Part shown: positions 36,765 through 49,580 of the stretch, in pieces
How the letters are laid out: the number at the start of each line of letters is the position of its first letter
Numbering within the stretch: position 1 is the first letter of the stretch
Source: Kryptolebias marmoratus
Lineage: Eukaryota > Chordata > Actinopteri > Cyprinodontiformes > Rivulidae
Assembly (NCBI RefSeq): GCF_001649575.2
Contig: NC_051450.1
Coordinates: 9,861,022-9,925,021 of the forward strand
DNA: 64,000 bases
Reading direction: 5' to 3'
Notes under the pieces: generated by a model
What the model was told of the DNA's origin: nothing
What the model saw: the letters and a program-made list of their open reading frames with translations, nothing else
Databases searched by the model: none
Made by a program: the position numbers and the translations under genes

Positions 36765-36860
36765 AAGGTTCACACTTATAAAGCACCTTTTTAACTTCCC
36801 TCTGGTTTTGCAAGCCACTTTACAAGAATTCTCAACCCGTTCACACACACTTATACAGAG
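36765..36860. repeat. Fish dispersed repeat fragment
   Basis: CACACTTATAAAGCACCTTT, TTTTGCAAGCCACTTTACAA and TTCACACACACTTATACAGA in this order are familiar from a widespread teleost repeat related to the one at 3155-3215. Only a short piece remains. Confidence 0.45.
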
Positions 36861-36999
36861 TTTTTTATTATTATTATATTGTATACACACTCTATGTACA
36901 TCACTTTTTATTTTACAGATTTTACATGTTGTAAATTGCAGATTTTATTAATATTATAAGTCAACAGTATCAGTATTTTTTTTTTTTAGGTTACTGTGG

Positions 37000-38420
37000 G
37001 ATAAATGTGTGATTTAGCTTTAAATTCCCTTTTTTATAACTTTCTTGTTAATCTTAAACAGATATTTTCATCTGGGGAAAACAGAAATACCAGTTACATG
37101 TTGTATACATGTACAAGAGAATGTTTTTTTCATTGTTTGCCCTTCACATTAAAATGGTGCAGCTGGACATGTGTTGTAACTGGAAAGCGCAGTTTCCCAG
37201 AGCTGTGGCTATGACCTTAAGAAAAGGATTTGTTTCAGCCTAGATATTGACCTGGGAGGTAAGGACCTCTGTTTCTTCAGGTCAGCATGCTACTCAGTGT
37301 TTGCGTTGCACACAATGCTGCAGGACCATAATGGGCAGCTATGGTATTGATCGGGCTGAGTGTAAAGGCAACTGAGATGTGAGTTCACAATCAAGATACT
37401 GTAATTCTCTGATCTCTATCTGGGTACTCTTTGTAGAGAGCCTCCAGTTTGTAAGTGTGATGTCTGGAGGTTTAAATTTCTCTGAATAGGGGAGCAAGAA
37501 CACTATCTCTTGACCCTTGGTTAAGCAGTATATTATTATTTTATTTTATTTATTTTTTACGATGTGAAGAGAAAGATCACAACTTTCTTGGAATACGTGT
37601 ATGAGAGAGCTTCTGATCCAACCAAGCAGATTGAGTATTTGACCCCAAGCTCTTGCATCTTTTACATACTATTAAAACTTTATAACCTCCAAGTTTAGAT
37701 CTACAGATTTCCCAAATGACTGGAAATCATGAATTAAACATTTTTGTTTTAAGTGTATGTTGCAGCATATACCCTTATCGTATGCCGGTAAATCAAGGCA
37801 CACTAACCTCCAAGGTCAGTGTCAGTGTCTTGACTTAGAAACACCGCTTGTCAGGATAGGTGAGAAGCTTATGCCACCTGATTTTTTTTTTCTTTTCTTT
37901 TTCCTGCCATTCTGCAGTCTGCCGGCTAGAGGACGTATTTAGCAGCAGACATGGACACGTTTGACCTCAGTCAGTGAGACACAAGCTGGATTACCTGGTG
38001 ATACCATCCTGATTCTCTAATCCCAGATCTGTCTTGCAAAGATTAGCGCTGAGAAAATCAACCACATGCGAGGCTGACAAGTGACATGCCTTAACATCCC
38101 ACTGAGCTCCCCCTCCCCCACCAGTCTTTTTTTTTTTTTTTTCCCTAAAACCATATTGCAAATAATTTTCAGTAAATACTTTCTGGACTTACAGTGCTTT
38201 TAAAGTATTTATTGAACCTTTTTCAGCTTTCCCAACCATTGCTCTCATTAGAACATGAAACACCCCATGAGTAGGGGAGGAAGGAAGCTGTTCATCGGGC
38301 TTTATCAGGAGAAAAACAAAACATGTATCATCCTTACATTTACACTTCAGCTGAGCTGGTTCATCACTGTAAATCATATCTGGTCATTATGTTTTGCTTT
38401 TAAGTAGCTAATAGTATGTA
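37000..38420. other. Noncoding, nothing firmly recognised
   Basis: Mixed sequence with moderately complex patches (37200-37460 and 37940-38110) and T-runs. The short frames have no domain. Confidence 0.4.
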
Positions 38421-38423
38421 CTA

Positions 38424-38424
<1 letters not shown>

Positions 38425-38493
<69 letters not shown>

Positions 38494-38520
38494 GTTGTTG
38501 TTGTTGTTGTTGTTGTTGTT
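38425..38520 (+). repeat. Compound (ATT)23(GTT)9 microsatellite
   Basis: Twenty-three perfect ATT units are followed without a gap by nine GTT units. The clean switch is typical of a compound microsatellite that grew from a single substitution. Confidence 0.95.
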
Positions 38521-38529
38521 ATTGTGCAT

Positions 38530-40540
38530 TAGGTCTGGATCAAAAATCAATAATGCAATAATTTGGAGTTTTTTTGTAATATAGATACAACATATTGCAA
38601 TAGTTTAATATAATGTAATACTGTTTAATTCAACATTGACCAATCACCCTATTATACCCAGATTCCATTTTAAGATATTAGACCAGAACAAAAAAATGAA
38701 TTTCAGCTAAACATGCAAAACAATCTAAATGTATTATCTCTCTCTGGATTTTCAGGATGGGAGACAGAGGTAGCTGCGATGCCTTAGAAGTGCCTGGAAA
38801 AAAAAATACTAGAAAAGTACAAGCAGATGTTAAGAAATAGCTGTTAAGCTTTATACTCAATATATTTAATTTATTTCCAACTCCTACTATTGACACTTAA
38901 TTTTAGGTGTGATGCTAAAAACAAACTTTTTTCTGTGTGTTTGTTTAGTTTAGTCAAATTAAAACCAGACTAATCCACTTTAGGCAAATTCAAACCATTT
39001 TCCACACTCTTAAAATTGATAAAATTGATAGTTTTCTTATCACTTTATAAAGAATATAAGTAGGTGCATATAACTGCTTTATAAACTTTCCACATTGTGT
39101 TCTAATTAACAGAAGTCATCGTGACTTGGAAGACAGAGTGTTTTATACAAACCATTCATAACAATAATCCATTCCTGACCAGCATTCACATTGTGGCATT
39201 CACCTCTTACTGAGTAGGACCTCGCGTTGTGAAATTGTCATTTGAAGCATGGATTAACTGAAATGTTAGCAACATCTCATTTAACACCTGTGGATTCTGG
39301 AGTGGAGGTTTTTTTTTCTTTTTTTTTTAAATTATACTTGGTTCCCACAGATAGCATTAGATTGATATCTTGTGAAGTTATATGTCAGAGGAATGCCTGA
39401 GAATCTGTGTCAATTTCTGTAAACCATCAGTATTTGGCTTTTGTGGCGCCCACTGCTGTCCTGCTCTGCTTTGGAGGTTGTTGGGTGGGTGTGGTAGGGG
39501 TCGGCAGGTGGCATAAATCAAAGCAAGGTTCATGTTATATTCATATGGATGTTAGATTTTGCAAGTAGAGCATTGTGTTTATATGTGATGAGCAGTAATA
39601 TTCTTCTTTTTTTCTGAAATGTTATCACATATCTGTGCATGTGATTAAAAATGTATGCTTGCTTTTGTTTTATTTTTTTTCTCAGAAACCTCAAATTTAC
39701 ATGTACTGTGGGGCATGGGAAAACTACTGTGTGTAAAGAATGTGTTTCATGGCTACATAGCACACTTTGGTGTTAAAAAACATTGAGAGCTGCCTCCTGA
39801 GAACACAGACTTTGTGGGATTTGAAACCAGACCTGCATACAGATCAAGATGCTTACTTGTGGTTGAGCATACTGCTTTTTCAAGATTATGGAGCCTGATT
39901 CCCCCCCAAAAATGTATTGCATTGCTCCAACATAGACATTATATTTTGGTGCATTATAATACAATCTATGTACTGACATAAATTTATCTGCATTATGTCT
40001 TATTTTGAGATCCTCACAAGATTTATTGAAAGAGAAAATGTTATTAATATTCAAAGCAATGATGTTCTAAAAAGACTTTTAAGATAGTAGTATTATACTT
40101 AAAATAATACTTTTTTTTTTTCATTTGGTGTAAATGTGGATTGACAAATCAGTGCATGATCTGCTGAGCACTCAGGCTAAAGCAAACTTAATCTGTTCTG
40201 TCTGGCCCTACATTTCCTGGTAACATTATGCTTTTCCAACTCAGCTTGACATTTCAAGGCAGCGATGTCTGCTGTTCTCTTGAGTTTTCTATTGCAAATG
40301 CTTTGTTTGCTGTTATAAAGACAGTTTAGACACATGCTGATCATCCAGTTCTGTACTTGTTTTACCACCCACATACACATTTTAATATCAGCATATATTG
40401 GTCCTAAACATTGTGATCAATGGCTGACACTTTTTACCAGTGAATATCAGTGATGTGAACATCATTTTTTTAATGTATTTGAGCTGCTAAGAATGATAGG
40501 ATTTTTTTGTCTTTTTTTTTTTTGTTTGTTTATTTTCTTC
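38530..40540. other. A+T-rich noncoding stretch
   Basis: Largely A+T-rich. The minus-strand frames at 39530-39763 and 39773-40054 and the 67-codon frame at 40177-40380 have no domain. Nothing recognised. Confidence 0.45.
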
Positions 40541-40549
40541 AACAGTGGT

Positions 40550-40900
40550 TTCTCTTTGCAATTCTTCCATAAAGTTTAGACTGGGGAAGAATCCGGGCAA
40601 CAGTTATTGTAGCTCAGTTTCTCCCATCTGACCTGCTGAAGCTTGGAACTCCTTCAGAGTGCTCACAGGTGTCTTGGTGGCCTCACTATTCTCCTTCTTC
40701 CACAGTTACTCAGTTAGGAAATGCTTATGGCCTTGGAAATCCTTTTGTATCCATCCCCTGACATGTATATTTTGACAGAGTTAAGTTAGGACAGTCAATT
40801 TAAAGGGGGTAGATATTTATGCAATCACCTATTTTTTATTGATATTACATTTTAGAAATTTGATTTCACTTTGACATTAAAAGTTTTTTATATTTTTCAG
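40550..40900. mobile_element. Degenerate fish DNA-transposon-like repeat
   Basis: The strings GAAGCTTGGAACTCCTTCAGAG, GTCTTGGTGGCCTC and, at the end, AGATATTTATGCAATCACCT and TTTCACTTTGACATTAAAAG occur in the order seen in a widespread fish repeat whose ends carry these motifs. I recognise the pattern from fish sequence but do not assign a superfamily. The right end runs into the (TA)n tract. Confidence 0.55.
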
Positions 40901-40901
40901 T

Positions 40902-40904
<3 letters not shown>

Positions 40905-40938
<34 letters not shown>
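40905..40938 (+). repeat. (TA)17 microsatellite
   Basis: Seventeen TA units immediately after the repeat end at 40900. Confidence 0.95.
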
Positions 40939-40941
<3 letters not shown>

Positions 40942-41159
40942 TTTATTTTTGTTTGTTTTTTCAGGCTTGTTAAAGAAAATTGTCAATACCACCAAAAAGC
41001 ACATTTTTGCCACTAAAGCTCATACCATTTATGTGTTTAAAGAGACTGAGAGCCTTAGGGCCTTGGCATACTTTTTGCATTTGCAAGCCATCGGGACCTT
41101 GCAGACGCAGTCTTCTTTGTCTGTTGTGAGTTTGGCACCACCTTTTGAATGGGAGTTTT

Positions 41160-42085
41160 AGCCTTTCACATTCACTGTCATTGTACGCAGTCACAAAAAT
41201 CTGGGTTGCACATAACCATCCGTTGAGAGAACTATTGTACCTTTGTGAACAAGTAAAAATGATGAAAATTACATCTCAAAGGTTGTGCGATTGAGCTTAC
41301 AGTAGAGTGGACATGAAACTTTAAATTTCCCTTTACCCCTTCACCTATATACCAAAAAGAATGAATGCCAAACCTCCAGTCTGAACATACAAAAAAAGTG
41401 TAATGCTAAGGTACTAGCGTAAGGCAAAAGTATCTGGCCTTAGTCTATTTGTTTTAGTGTGATATTGTAATGCTCAGGTGCAATATGCAAAGAAGTTTGA
41501 AACCATATACTGGACTTCTAAGAAATATGCTACCATGTAGGTAGAAACTATGTATATCCAGAAAACTATCTTATTCTGAACTGTAATGATTCAGTCGTAC
41601 TACTGTTCATTTCTATTAAGATTTAAAATGCTCCAACCTAGCAGGTGCTGGGCAAAATAAAACATGCTCACTCACAAATTACCAATGTCTGTTCATAGAC
41701 AGCAGACTGTTTCATTACTCATAAGAAATTGATATGAGCTATATGTATATATAGTCTAACCGAGGTGGGTTAATATAAAATTTCATAGAGGTGCAGCTAC
41801 TCTATTGGCAAAAAATATTGAAATGACTTGAACATGTTTTTTTTGTTTTGTTTTGTTTTTTTCATACAGTTGAAAACAGGAAAGCTCATTAATGAAGGAA
41901 AGATAGAAATTTCTACAACTGTTTTGTATCTGTTATTACTAGTGACAGCCATTAGTCAAACAGTAATCTCCCCCAAAATTTTAATATCTTATTTTCAATT
42001 TATAATATTGCTTTTCCTTGAAATACTGATTTTCTTTTTCATACTCTGTTTATTCATTTAGCTACAGTCTAACATTTACTAACTT
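41160..42085. other. Noncoding, nothing recognised
   Basis: A+T-rich sequence. The 77-codon frame at 41828-42061 is a run of F, I and L from T-rich DNA and not a credible membrane protein. Confidence 0.45.
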
Positions 42086-42089
42086 TTGA

Positions 42090-42365
42090 ATGCTTAAGCT
42101 ATGGAGTGTAAGACAGTTCGAGTGGCGCAGGTGTCTCTACATTGCTTCGTCTTTATGTGAAAGACATCTGACAGCGTTGATATCCACTGAACAGCTTTAG
42201 TTCAGGCTTCAGGCACCTTTCAGCTCGTCTCATCTGCCGCAAATCCTTCAAACCCTTAGTTGGTGTTGCTGCAGCAAACAAGCTTGTCACTTTATGTCTT
42301 ATCAAACGCTCTTGACTCAGCATAATGAAAGAGAAGCTCTTAAAGTCACTACCAAAATGTGACTT
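42090..42365. promoter_or_regulatory. Candidate conserved noncoding segment
   Basis: A balanced, low-repeat segment with several short CpG words and no open frame of note, between A+T-rich flanks. Confidence 0.25.
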
Positions 42366-42689
42366 GTATGCTTACTAGAAGTGCCAACTGTGTTTAACCA
42401 TTTCAGAATATGTAAAAGACACTAAAAATGATCCTCTGACCCGTCAGCATTCAGAGATTTTGGCCTACATAATGGAATACATCTTGAGACAGATACTGAT
42501 AGGGGACTTCAATATTGGAAAGTTTAACTTTTCTAAAGTATTCCAGTCCAGTTGCATTATGTCAGTTACTTGTTTTGTTGCTGGTCATGCAGAATGAAGC
42601 TTTGCACTGTTTAACTGAAATAACTATAGACTTCCTGGGGAAATATGTTACTTTGATGACTGTGTATGTCTCAACAAAAATCCAATATA

Positions 42690-43210
42690 CACCTCTGCAT
42701 CAGTTGTACCCTTACAAAACCATCCCCACTGATGCACACCCCTACCACTACAGAAGCTAGCTTGTACAGATTTTGCTGATAAGATGAATGGACTTTCTTA
42801 TCTTTGACACATGCAGCCCAACTTTTCTTTTCCTTTCCCAAAAGCAGGCTCAAAGTTTGACTCACCTGAGCAGAGAATGCATGTCCACTAACATTCTTTC
42901 TATCAAAGATGAGCTCATGCCAAGAGAGCTTAGCAGAGCTTCCGCTCAGAGTTGATGTATTTCTTGCCTTTAGTGTTATAAACTTTCAGGTTCCATTTTT
43001 TTGGATGCAGGAGCTCTGACTGTGTTGAATCAGAATGGTTTTTCAAGGTACACCCAAGCCCATGTGGCTATATTGATCACAGAGGCATGACAGCATTTCA
43101 TGCATTGCTGCCTGAGGGTTCGAAGGTCACGTAGATCTAACTCTGGTTTCTGACCTTGGTTTTTATGCACAGATTTCCCCAGACTCCCTGAATCATGTCA
43201 CAATGATACA
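42690..43210. mobile_element. Degenerate fish DNA-transposon repeat
   Basis: Successive motifs (CATCCCCACTGATGCACACCC, AAGATGAGCTCATGCCAAGA, GTTGATGTATTTCTTGCCTTTA, CCCAAGCCCATGTGGCTATA, GCTGCCTGAGGGTTCGAAGGTCACG, CAGATTTCCCCAGACTCCCTGAATC) match, in order, a very common teleost DNA transposon. Several internal deletions and many substitutions are evident. The usual coding strand is probably the minus strand, but no open frame survives. Superfamily not assigned. Confidence 0.65.
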
Positions 43211-43212
43211 CT

Positions 43213-43216
<4 letters not shown>

Positions 43217-43292
<76 letters not shown>
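43217..43292 (+). repeat. (CT)38 microsatellite
   Basis: A pure CT run of 76 bases, directly after the transposon remnant. Long homopurine/homopyrimidine mirror runs can adopt triplex structure. Confidence 0.95.
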
Positions 43293-43294
<2 letters not shown>

Positions 43295-43834
43295 ATAGTA
43301 TTCTCTTATGGCATTTGGCAATTTGGCACAATCCGAGTGTTTAAATGTAAACCTGATCATGAATAGTCATCTGTAGCTGGTCTTGCTACTCAGCTGCTAT
43401 ATTTGAAACTCTGCCAGGCAGTCATGTTTGGTTAACAAGATCCAGCTCCTATCTAAATGAATGGAGAAAGAACAGTAATTGTAATTTCAGTAGTCATTGA
43501 GGCATACACACCTGCTTTAGAAAATTATTGATTAAAACTGATAAAAAAACAGCTTGAAAACTTTGGTAGCTTTACTGATAAATAAAGTTTAAAGGTATTC
43601 TTTCTGATATGTTACTTCTATCAACATATATTTGGGTTTTATAATAATAGCTCATTTATAGCCTCATTTTGAGTGCTGGTATAAAGTAGACAAAATCAAT
43701 ATTTTTAAATGTTTAAAAACAGACTAAAATGATTAAGCAGTTAAGGTAAAACTCTAGTTTGAAGTAGTACAGTTCATCCCAATAAAAAGCAATTATTTCT
43801 CAAAACTAGACATTTCTGGAATTTACTCTTTCAT

Positions 43835-43870
43835 GTTTACATTTAGGACAGTGTTTACATTTAGGACAGT
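43835..43870 (+). repeat. Perfect 18-base tandem duplication
   Basis: GTTTACATTTAGGACAGT occurs twice in direct succession without a mismatch, so the duplication is recent. Confidence 0.95.
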
Positions 43871-44508
43871 TTTTCCACCAAAGCAGTCTCATTGCAATAG
43901 TTTGGAGCCAGTACTTGCTTAGCACCAGCTCTTTGTGTGTTGACTACTGGCCCTAGCACCATAATAAAATTCAAAGAATTTTTTTTTTTTTTTTAATTAA
44001 GCTTTTTTGATAGGCTAGAACAAAGAACCAACTATTTAAAGGTTTGCAACTGGACTTTGAATAATAACCAACTAAAATGTTGTACCATGTTAGAAAAAAA
44101 TTGCAATAATAAAAAAATTGAGTTATTGTAGCTTCTTTAATTTTTTCAAGCTGTTCTAACTCAAGACAGAACAATAATAAATAGATAAAAAACTTGAACC
44201 TCAACACTGATGAGATGTTGGAGGATCACTGGAGTATCATGAGCTATTTATCTCTTTTTTTCTGGTTCTTTGTTTCAAAAAAGGTTCATAGCATTCCGAC
44301 TGCTGTACAGAGCCACATTCATAGCTGCCATGGATGTCATTTTAAAGTGTTTTTTAAGTGTGTTCAAGTATAAATGCTCTTCATAACAATTTATAAACCT
44401 TGTCAGTTTTCTTTATGTCATCAGCTTGTATGTTTCGATCCTCCTCTGAATGGTGTGTAAAAATCCTCTTTTCTAAACTGTTCATAAATACCATTTGGTA
44501 GCTGGAAA

Positions 44509-44558
44509 TTTACTAGGATAATTGGGTCATCTTGAAAAAAAAAGAAAGGAAAAAAAAA
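44509..44558 (+). repeat. 50-base repeat, first copy
   Basis: TTTACTAGGAT-ATTGGGTCATCTTG followed by an A-rich tail with GAAAGG recurs at 48481-48531 with one substitution and a one- or two-base change in A-run length. The sequences before and after the two copies differ. Confidence 0.8.
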
Positions 44559-45500
44559 CCTAATTCTTATTTGACTAGCACCGTCTGTTGTTCAAAACAG
44601 CATGCATGAGCTAGACTTACTGTATATGATGACTTTTTTTTCAAGGAATAATTAGTTAGGCTATGTAAAAACAAAATCAAACAAGCAAACAAACAAAAAA
44701 GTGTAACTTTAAATAATGAGGTAATTGACTAAAATCCCTTTTGCAGTTTCATTGTTTGTGTGTAAATGCCTACAGACTATGACTAAGAGAGAAATACTCC
44801 ACATAGCTTAGTTCAGTTACTGTTACCTCCGAATATTTTTTTGTATTATATAATAGCCCTAGAAATGTGGCTATGACTTATTTAGAGCAAGGTCTTAATC
44901 AAGTAAATATTAAAAAAATTGATTTGGATATAAAGGTAGTTGTGTCAATAGCACACTTAGTTAAATGCTACGGAGGTAATGTTGCACTGTTTTATCACCC
45001 ACTAACAATGTTTCTGAAAGTGCCTGACCTTTAAATAAATAAATAACTAAATAAAATTCAGAAATAGCTTCTCTGGTTGTTCTGGCTTTGTAAAAAAAAC
45101 TATATAGTAAAACAGGTTAATGCAGATGATTTATTTGGTCAAAGATTTATGCGTCTGTCTCACCCTGTAGCTGGATGTTGAGAAGGTGGAGGAGTAAGTC
45201 TATGTTTACATTCTGTTTAAACCCAGGATGATTTAACTGGTCACGTTGTTAATTATATCGGTGCGTCATGTTACAAATTTTTATTGTCAGTGGTCTCTTT
45301 GTTAATTCAAAGTGCCTGCCCTTTCAGAGGTCCCTGCTCAGCCCTGCTCTCTAGCTTGCCCCATGGCCAGATACATAAAGTTAATGCATGTGTGGAGTCA
45401 CCTCTCATCTCAGTTAAACTATCCAGAGTCCTGTAGTCATAGATTTGCTCCATTATTTGCTGTCTCACAAGACCATTGACCTGAAAGATGTAATGAATCC

Positions 45501-45731
45501 ATGTTTTTAGGCCTACTGTTTTCCAAAGCATCTTTCTTGATGCACCAGTTGTTAACTATTATTCGCCATGCAGTCTCTCATCCAGCTATTATCCTGGATG
45601 ATTCAGTGCCTTGTGGTCACTTTGCCTGCCCCGATATTAAAGTTCTGTCTTGGATTTCATCCACATCTGCAGTACTTGGATGCATTATTGATCACATCAA
45701 TGATTCAAAGGGCAAAGTGAGCTACAGGCAG
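45501..45731 (+). other. Weak candidate exon ending at a strong donor
   Basis: An open stretch of 77 codons ends exactly in phase 0 at CAG|GTAAGAAAT (45731/45732), a near-consensus donor. Possible acceptors upstream are TGTTTTTAG (ending 45511) and TTGATGCACCAG (ending 45548), both with modest pyrimidine tracts. The translated stretch resembles no family I know. It may be an exon of an unknown transcript, a conserved noncoding element, or chance. Confidence 0.2.
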
Positions 45732-45956
45732 GTAAGAAATGACAATATTAATAAAATAATACTGTTGGTTGTGTTCGAATTTAGGGAGTCATTTAGTTTG
45801 TAAATAGAGAATTGACAACATTTCAATGTCTTCATTGTGTAAAGATAGAATTTTAGTGAAGGGAGGTGGATCAGGGAGGGCAAATAGGGTTTTAGCCTTA
45901 AAGATAATACATAAAAGCACAGTGTTGTGATCATGAGAGAATTTTAACTTTTTTGT

Positions 45957-46110
45957 TTTATTCTGTCATTTTCTAAACCCAATTTAAGCTATTCAAGGTC
46001 CATTACAGGCCCGACAAAAAGACATAAAACACTTGTGCTGATGCACACGCACTCCTAAGGTCAATTCAGTATTTCCAGTTAACCTGAAATGCACATTTAT
46101 GGACTGCTAG
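45957..46110 (-). repeat. Fish dispersed repeat, minus, eroded
   Basis: This is the opposite-orientation, truncated version of the repeat at 48062-48390. CATTTTCTAAACCCAATTTA, GGTCCATTACAGGC, CTAAGGTCAATTCAGTATTT and GTTAACCTGAAATGCACATTTATGGACTG follow the same order in reverse. Diverged and internally shortened. Confidence 0.55.
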
Positions 46111-46231
46111 AGAAAACATAAGCAGTGCTAAAATGTGAATTGACCATACATACTCAATACAAAAGAGATGCTAGGTTTAAGAGATTCAAACCATTGTACT
46201 TCTTGCAACACTGCAAGCCACCAAAATTCAG

Positions 46232-46393
<162 letters not shown>

Positions 46394-46429
46394 CGTCCGT
46401 CCATCCGTCCATCCATCCAGTGAGAGGGA

Positions 46430-48055
46430 GATGTTAGCACGAAATATAGAAACAAAATACATGACTACAGTAAAATTTATGAATAAAGTATAAAAGTATA
46501 TTATACTAGATGTGAACTTCAGTGATCATTTATTTCTTTCAGAATTTGATAATTTCAATTCAACTGTGTGTGTGTTATTTTTGGTGTCAGTGTGAACTAA
46601 AACGCACAAAGTGAGTCCTGATTTAGTTAGTCAGGGTCTTCAAATGAGATCTTTTTGCATGAGTGGACAGAAGTCCTTGGGGCACTGCCGGGGGCAAGAG
46701 CGCCCTGTGTTGCAGAGTTTCCAACATTAACCTGCAAAACATGTATAGTTTGAGGTATAAAGGCATAACTTTATCACAGGTGCAGCATGCCATCATTCAC
46801 ACTTATATATCCAGGATTGCAAGAAAGCCAGGTGTCCACCGGCAATGTCAAATATTCTCCTTCAAAGAGTGGAGCATTTCCGTTGGTGCATTGTTCCACA
46901 TGTGAAATATTAAATATTTATTTCACAGCAACATTTGAGTCTTGTCAGACAGAAGCTGGAAAAGGTAAGTTTCCAAACAAAATCAATGGGTAAGTGTGTG
47001 CATATATAGGAAACAACAATGTGACCTTTTATTTGAAGTACAAAAAATACAACAGCACACCTACAAATAGTTTTTAACACAAACTCAAATTATGTCTTTT
47101 TCTGGAACTTACATCTATTATTTAACTTTTTTTGTTTCTTTGTTTTCTTTTCTTTTCTTTCTGTTGTTATTGGATACAACTTTCACTTTTTCTTGGTATG
47201 TACAGAACAAAAGGTAACAGCAAAACAGAAATACAGTCTCATTACATTTCTTGGAGCTTTCTTAAAATGATTATTCAGAGTTGAAGAGTGTTGCATTGGA
47301 ATTATGTATCAGTCAGACCAGGGTTTAGAGACATACAATAGCACTATTTTTACTTGACTGATTAAGTTTAGGCTATGATAAGATCAAATTTGGGTTAGGA
47401 AACCAAAACCAAATAGATGTCTCCAGGTAGATGTCTGCAAAAGGCACTTAAAATACTAAAGAAATTCCTTAGTTTAATATATTAAACAAACAAAAGAAAA
47501 CGCCACCAAAAACACAAATATTTTCTAATTTTCTAATTTCTAAATAAGGCTGGCTGGATATAAGCCCAGGCATCTATGTTTTCCTCATGGAAAGTGGATG
47601 TATTATAAGTCTGTAGTGTATGCTTGAAAACACAACTTATTATTACATTAGTGTTTATTATTTCCCAACCTATATATTTTAACATTTTATTTTCATTAGC
47701 AGTTGCTCCTCATTAAGTGAAAGCACATTCATCCCATTGATGTTCTCGTTACTCTCTTTATTTCCTGTGTCAGGTCATTACTCACGGTATGGATAGTACC
47801 ACTTGACACACAAGTGCATGAGTCAAAGGCAGTTTTGTCATAGAATTGATTTGTTCCTTAGTTAACTGTTAATTGTTGGTTTTTGTCAGTTGCCTCAAAT
47901 GTTCTCACTGCTTCCTTGTTGCAGTTAACATTTAGTGTCAGATCTATTTAAGTGTAACTTCCACATTTCATGTTTGCAATAGATATAAATAAGTAGTTTG
48001 TGTTTCTATACTTCAGTATGCAAACAAGATGTGTAACAATTAACTGTAATCTCTT
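46430..48055. other. Noncoding, nothing recognised
   Basis: A+T-rich sequence with short domain-less frames around 46663-46993. Confidence 0.4.
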
Positions 48056-48061
48056 TTTATA

Positions 48062-48390
48062 TAGTGGTTAGGGCTGTTTCCTGCCAGCAAGAAAGTTGCA
48101 GGATCACTTCCTGGCCTGGGGGCTTTCTGGGTGGAGTCTGCATGTTCTCCATATGTATACACGGGTTTACTCCAGGTACTCTGGTTTCCTCCCACAGACC
48201 AAAAAGATGCATATTAGGTTAAACTCCAAATTGTCCCTTGGTGAGAGTTTGAATGGCTGTCTCGTTTGTCTCTATGATGGACTTGTGACCTGTCCAGGGT
48301 GTCTCTCTGTCTGTCGCACAGTGACTACTGGAGGTAGGCACCAGCCCCCTGCGACCCGGAAAGGAGAAGCGTGTAAAGAAAATGTATGAA
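48062..48390 (+). repeat. Widespread fish dispersed repeat, near full length
   Basis: The segment reads as a known type of teleost repeat: AGTGGTTAGGGCTGTTTCCT, TGGAGTCTGCATGTTCTCCA, GGTTTCCTCCCACAGACCAA, GAATGGCTGTCTCGTTTGTC, ACCTGTCCAGGGTGTCTCTC, CCCCCTGCGACCCGGAAAGG in that order. Its 97-codon frame is a by-product. It may be SINE-like, but I do not assign a family. Confidence 0.75.
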
Positions 48391-48480
48391 TTTTACATAG
48401 ATGTAGATATAGATGTGTCTATTGTTTTTGTTCATGCATTCAAAACCCTTTACTTCCCTAACAACTTCAAAACCAATCTC

Positions 48481-48531
48481 TTTACTAGGATCATTGGGTC
48501 ATCTTGAAAAAAAAAAGAAAGGAAAAAAAAA
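48481..48531 (+). repeat. 50-base repeat, second copy
   Basis: Partner of 44509-44558 at a distance of 3.97 kb in the same orientation. It follows the fish repeat at 48062-48390 by about 90 bases. Confidence 0.8.
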
Positions 48532-48569
48532 TCTCTAAATCCTTTATCCACTTACAGCAAAGTCCTGTG

Positions 48570-49055
48570 GATGCACTCACTGTTGCATCTAACAAGTGCT
48601 CACACAATTGTGCATTAGAGACTGTAGCAGCCTTTGCGAGGCAGCATATTTGTCAGCAAGACGCTTAATGCATTCTAATGAGAAAATGGTGTGTTTTCAG
48701 AGACCACAGCAAAGACAAAGATTTGTTTGATTCCTGAGCAGCAATTTGTTTTGACTGGGTAAGAGCTCCTGAGTGGGAATATTTCCGCAGAGGGAAGAGT
48801 AGTATGTGGATTTTTAAATGGTGGAGCAGCGTACAACCTTGACAGTCGTCAACCACATATAAATTAGATGTGTTGCAAGAGGCAAACAAATTCCCAGTCC
48901 TGCCCTGGTGATGTTTGTCTCCCAGCTTCAGCATATCCCACTGCTGCTGCCATTTGTCTCTGTCCACAGCAGTTTCTGTGCACACACCCACCCATACCAG
49001 CAGCTCGAAACAAGATTCACTCAAGTGCGTAATCCCTCAGTTCTGCCTCGTTGTG
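48570..49055. promoter_or_regulatory. Candidate conserved noncoding region
   Basis: Nearly 500 bases of complex, non-repetitive sequence. The core around 48660-48760 includes CTTAATGCATTCTAATGAG (two homeodomain-like cores). A 119-codon minus-strand frame spans it but has no recognisable domain and no splice-supported limits, so a regulatory reading is preferred. Confidence 0.35.
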
Positions 49056-49339
49056 ATTAATTGACCAAATATCTCTCATATATGAAGGGTCCACAGAAAC
49101 AGCTTTGATAATTAAAAAGAAGGGAAAAAACTGGTAGACCACAAAAAAAATCTGGTACACCATGTCCTCACAGGTTTATTCACTTGCAAACTAGTCCAAG
49201 GAACACATTGTAATCACAGAGTATCGTTAGAGGCTCTTCACCAATTAGACCCCCTGACAAAATGATTTACTGACATGTCATTAAACACCCGTCAGGGAAA
49301 TGGATATCATGCAGTGAAATGGTCCTTTGGATCAATACC

Positions 49340-49580
49340 CAAATAAGCTCTAAAGCATTGTGCAGCTTGTTGTCAGGGAAAACTGTTTACAGAGTTTCAC
49401 ACTCAAGCAAGTTCTCCAGGCCCTCATTAGTGATATTGTGCTCTTCTTATTAGTGTCATATAGGTTTAGAGGCTTTTGTTTATGGTGTAAGTTTACCTTT
49501 GGCTGCGGTTTTATGAACTTCATTCTTTCCATTTTCATATTTCACCATAACTCTGACAGTTTCCAAACCTAGACGGGAAT
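49340..49580. promoter_or_regulatory. Candidate conserved noncoding segment
   Basis: A low-repeat island crossed by open frames on both strands (70 codons plus, 62 codons minus). Neither has a domain. It has CTCATTAGTGATATTG and other homeodomain-like words. Confidence 0.25.

Noticed and set aside
43080..43135. tRNA-like GGTTCGAAGG motif
   Set aside because: It resembles a B box but lies within a recognised DNA-transposon remnant and no A box or cloverleaf can be drawn around it.
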